Source: Oscillospiraceae bacterium
GTDB taxonomy: Bacteria; Bacillota; Clostridia; Oscillospirales; Acutalibacteraceae
DNA: 6,658 bases
Direction of reading: 5' to 3'
NCBI GenBank assembly: GCA_003486665.1
Contig: DNGF01000222.1
Coordinates: 2,972 to 9,629, forward strand
Shown here: in pieces, positions 6,577 to 6,658 of the stretch
Layout: each line of letters starts with the position of its first letter
Position numbering within the stretch: position 1 is the first letter of the stretch
Translations under genes and position numbers: made by a program
Notes under the pieces: generated by a model
What the model was told of the DNA's origin: nothing
The model's input: only the letters and a program-made list of their open reading frames with translations
The model's database searches: none

Positions 6577-6658
6577 TTTTGAGCGCCCCTTTCAGCACGG
6601 CACAAAGCCACGCCGCAGGCGCTGTGTCAGCTCAGATTCCGTGAGCGGACGTCTGCAA
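6577..6658 (-). promoter_or_regulatory. Partial mgtE leader with mutually exclusive RNA pairings near the ribosome binding site
   Basis: No gene is seen here. On the transcript (minus strand), AGCGCCU (6623-6617) can pair with GGGCGCU (6588-6582), covering part of the GGGG ribosome binding site. It would enclose a hairpin GCGUGGC/GCCGUGC (6613-6607 with 6601-6595, loop UUUGU). Alternatively CGCC (6621-6618) pairs with GGCG (6614-6611), inside CACA/UGUG (6626-6623 with 6604-6601), leaving the ribosome binding site free. A further small hairpin GCUCA/UGAGC occupies 6646-6630. Many clostridial mgtE genes lie behind an Mg2+-sensing M-box riboswitch. I cannot recognise that aptamer core in these 82 bases, and the window ends before any upstream part. 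Confidence 0.35.

Noticed and set aside
6577..6658. A complete M-box (ykoK) riboswitch upstream of mgtE
   Set aside because: The conserved aptamer core cannot be recognised in the 82 bases available. Only alternative stems near the ribosome binding site can be claimed.
1..6658. CRISPR arrays, tRNA or rRNA genes, insertion sequences
   Set aside because: No regularly spaced repeats beyond the 14-bp pair, no cloverleaf-like or rRNA-like stretches, and no transposase-like translation were found by eye on either strand.

Overview
The window looks like chromosomal DNA from a clostridial-type Firmicute, for example a gut member of the Clostridia. The basis is an AddA-type (not RecB-type) recombination helicase-nuclease, an MgtE magnesium transporter, strong AAGGAGG-like ribosome binding sites and moderate GC. 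Genus is not determinable from sequence alone.

Layout. (1) Positions 1-3350, plus strand: the C-terminal ~1115 codons of addA. The Walker A region lies upstream of the window. (2) Positions 3374-3413: a strong hairpin with A- and T-tracts on opposite sides, able to terminate both addA and the genes facing it. (3) Positions 3426-4769, minus strand: a tight three-gene operon (transcription order 162, 109, 163 aa) of small membrane proteins that I do not recognise. (4) Positions 4770-4893: a divergent control region with a near-consensus promoter for the operon, a weaker candidate promoter for the opposite gene, and two 14-bp direct repeats exactly 20 bp apart. (5) Positions 4894-5115, plus strand: a 73-residue XRE/Cro-CI-type repressor. 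(6) Positions 5122-5160: a second hairpin between the regulator and mgtE, with its T-tract on the minus strand. (7) Positions 5200-6576, minus strand: complete mgtE with a probable TTG start. (8) Positions 6577-6658: part of the mgtE leader, with foldable, mutually exclusive pairings next to the ribosome binding site.

How it fits together. addA and mgtE are ordinary housekeeping genes that point toward each other. Between them sits a compact, AT-richer module (sampled 60-base lines give about 27-35% GC, against about 47-48% in addA and mgtE) made of three membrane proteins and a divergent small repressor. A hairpin closes each end. The repeats overlap or flank the -35 boxes of both candidate promoters, which suggests that the repressor controls itself and the membrane operon. 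This regulated membrane-protein module is the part most likely to be undescribed. Its function cannot be read from the sequence.
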